From assembly GCA_900315035.1 (NCBI GenBank), contig OMXO01000013.1, positions 1 to 45,130 of the forward strand: a stretch of 45,130 nucleotides of DNA, given 5' to 3'. The first letter of the stretch is position 1. Each line of letters starts with the position of its first letter. Shown here in pieces: positions 40,442 to 45,130 of the stretch. Made by a program: the position numbers and the translations under genes. Source of the DNA: an uncultured Prevotella sp. GTDB lineage: Bacteria; Bacteroidota; Bacteroidia; Bacteroidales; Bacteroidaceae. The notes under the pieces are model-generated. The model was not told the DNA's origin and did not search any database. It saw nothing but the letters and a program-made list of their open reading frames with translations.

Positions 40442-41632
40442 ATGGAAGCATTTTTCAGGACGCACAGATATCTTGTAGAACATACCAATGCACCCGTTCG
40501 TCGCACCCTCATGGATGAGATCAACTGGGACGATCGTATGATTGGTATTAAAGGTACGCGCGGGGTCGGAAAGACCACCTTCCTGTTACAATATGCCAAG
40601 GAGCATTTTGATATACTCGACAAGCAGTGCCTGTATATCAACATGAACAATTTCTATTTCCAGGGTGAGGGCATAGCCCAGTTTGCTGGCAATTTCTATA
40701 AGGATGGCGGGCGTGTCCTGCTCATCGATCAAGTGTTCAAACAGCCCGATTGGAGCACGGAACTCCGTAAGTGTTACGACAACTACCCCGACCTGAAGAT
40801 TGTGTTTACGGGCAGCAGTGTGATGCGCCTCAAGGACGAGAACTCCGAACTCAATGGCATCGTCAAGAGCTATAACCTCCGTGGCTTCTCCTTCCGCGAG
40901 TTCATCAACCTGCTCACGGGCAACGACTTCCAGCCCTATACCCTCTCCGATATTCTCAACAACCATGAGACCATCATCAAGCAGATACTGCCGAGAGTGT
41001 CGCCCAACCGCTATTTCCAAGACTATATCCATCATGGCTTCTACCCCTTCTTCCAGGAGCAACGTAACTACTCCGAGAATCTGCTGAAGACCATGAACAT
41101 GATGACCGAGGTCGATATCCTCCTCATCAAACAGATAGAGCTCAAGTATCTCACGAAGATCAAGAAGCTCTTCTACCAGATAGCCGAAGAGGGCTCTTCG
41201 AAACCACCCAACATCAGCAAACTGGCACAGGACATCGAGACCAGCCGAGCCACCGTGATGAACTATATCAAATACCTCACCGATGCGCGCTTGCTCAATC
41301 TCATCTATCCTGCGGGTCAGGAATTCCCGAAGAAGCCGGTCAAGGTGATGCTCCACAACTCCAACCTCATGTATGCCATCTACCCCATCCAGGTCGATCA
41401 GCAAGAGGCGATGGAGACCTTCTTCGTCAACTCCCTATGGAAAGACCACAAGGTCAACACAGGCTCGCGCGACTGCAGCTATCTGGTCGATGAGAAGCTC
41501 AAGTTCCGCATCATCGATGCCAAGAATCCAGGTCGTATCCGCTATCAGCCCGATGTCATCTATGCCCGTTATAACACCGAGGTCGGCAAGGGCAACCAGA
41601 TACCCCTGTGGCTGCTGGGATTCCTCTACTAG
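40442..41632 (+). CDS. AAA family ATPase with DUF4143 (PD-(D/E)XK-like) C-terminus
   Basis: A 396-residue protein of the large Bacteroidota AAA/DUF4143 group. Walker A is GTRGVGKT (38-45). The Walker B is LLIDQV (D96-Q97): the catalytic Glu of the usual DEV is Gln. Sensor-like GSS (FTGSSVMRL) and the winged-helix segment ISKLAQDIETSRATVMNYI (about 260-280) are present. A C-terminal PD-(D/E)XK-like domain ends the protein. The role of these proteins is not established. It is alone in its operon, with a clear promoter. Confidence 0.85.
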   Translation: MEAFFRTHRYLVEHTNAPVRRTLMDEINWDDRMIGIKGTRGVGKTTFLLQYAKEHFDILDKQCLYINMNNFYFQGEGIAQFAGNFYKDGGRVLLIDQVFKQPDWSTELRKCYDNYPDLKIVFTGSSVMRLKDENSELNGIVKSYNLRGFSFREFINLLTGNDFQPYTLSDILNNHETIIKQILPRVSPNRYFQDYIHHGFYPFFQEQRNYSENLLKTMNMMTEVDILLIKQIELKYLTKIKKLFYQIAEEGSSKPPNISKLAQDIETSRATVMNYIKYLTDARLLNLIYPAGQEFPKKPVKVMLHNSNLMYAIYPIQVDQQEAMETFFVNSLWKDHKVNTGSRDCSYLVDEKLKFRIIDAKNPGRIRYQPDVIYARYNTEVGKGNQIPLWLLGFLY

Positions 41633-41716
41633 TATATATAATAATAAATAATGTGTCTATTAAGTTAAACAAATACCAAAACAAAGTTAGTATTCATTTT
41701 ATAGTTACAAAACAAA

Positions 41717-45130
<3,414 letters not shown>

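Overview
The window looks like chromosomal DNA of a member of the Bacteroidales, most likely Prevotella or a close relative. Nearly every transcription unit starts with the Bacteroidota promoter form (TTTG about 20 bases before TAnnTTTG). There are two TonB-dependent receptors, a LruC/DUF4842 lipoprotein, a Reg_prop/Y_Y_Y sensor, and a methylmalonyl-CoA decarboxylation (propionate/succinate) gene set. These assignments come from motif recognition only; no database search was possible.

Layout. 1-3.9 kb: the end of a GHL10-like glycosidase and a uxuA-uxuB hexuronate pair with its own promoter and terminator. 3.9-8.7 kb: a possible small RNA, an AlkD-like repair protein, tRNA-Arg(ACG), dapA with an AraC-type regulator, and an SPFH/NfeD membrane pair. 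8.7-13.9 kb: a TonB-dependent receptor without a SusD partner, and a large LruC lipoprotein. 13.9-16.7 kb: mce, mmdA, a 51-residue OadG-like protein and a biotin carrier, closed by a terminator and without a membrane beta subunit. 16.7-21.3 kb: a GH106-like rhamnosidase overlapping ruvC, which overlaps a ModF-like double ABC ATPase. 21.3-28.4 kb: mostly minus-strand housekeeping genes (lepA with a Crp-type regulator, pheT-yebC, a cytidylate-kinase-like protein). 28.4-31.2 kb: an FAD-dependent dehydrogenase coupled to an ATP-grasp-like protein; the dehydrogenase gene carries what look like in-frame repeat inserts.

The most unusual part is 31.3-40.3 kb, five tightly packed plus-strand genes behind one strong promoter: a response regulator fused to a SpoIIE-type PP2C phosphatase, a membrane-anchored coiled-coil/beta-propeller protein, a Reg_prop/Y_Y_Y sensor whose kinase domain has lost its phosphoacceptor histidine (Asp724), a small soluble histidine kinase that keeps it (His30), and a TonB-dependent receptor with a TPR-like N-terminus. 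Three of the four junctions have gaps or overlaps of four bases or fewer. I infer an envelope-spanning signalling pathway in which the sensor pseudokinase works through the soluble kinase, which phosphorylates the receiver-phosphatase. The phosphatase substrate and the receptor ligand are unknown.

The window ends with an orphan AAA ATPase (DUF4143 type, Walker B Glu replaced by Gln) and a nearly complete pyruvate:ferredoxin oxidoreductase gene that runs off the edge, consistent with an anaerobe.
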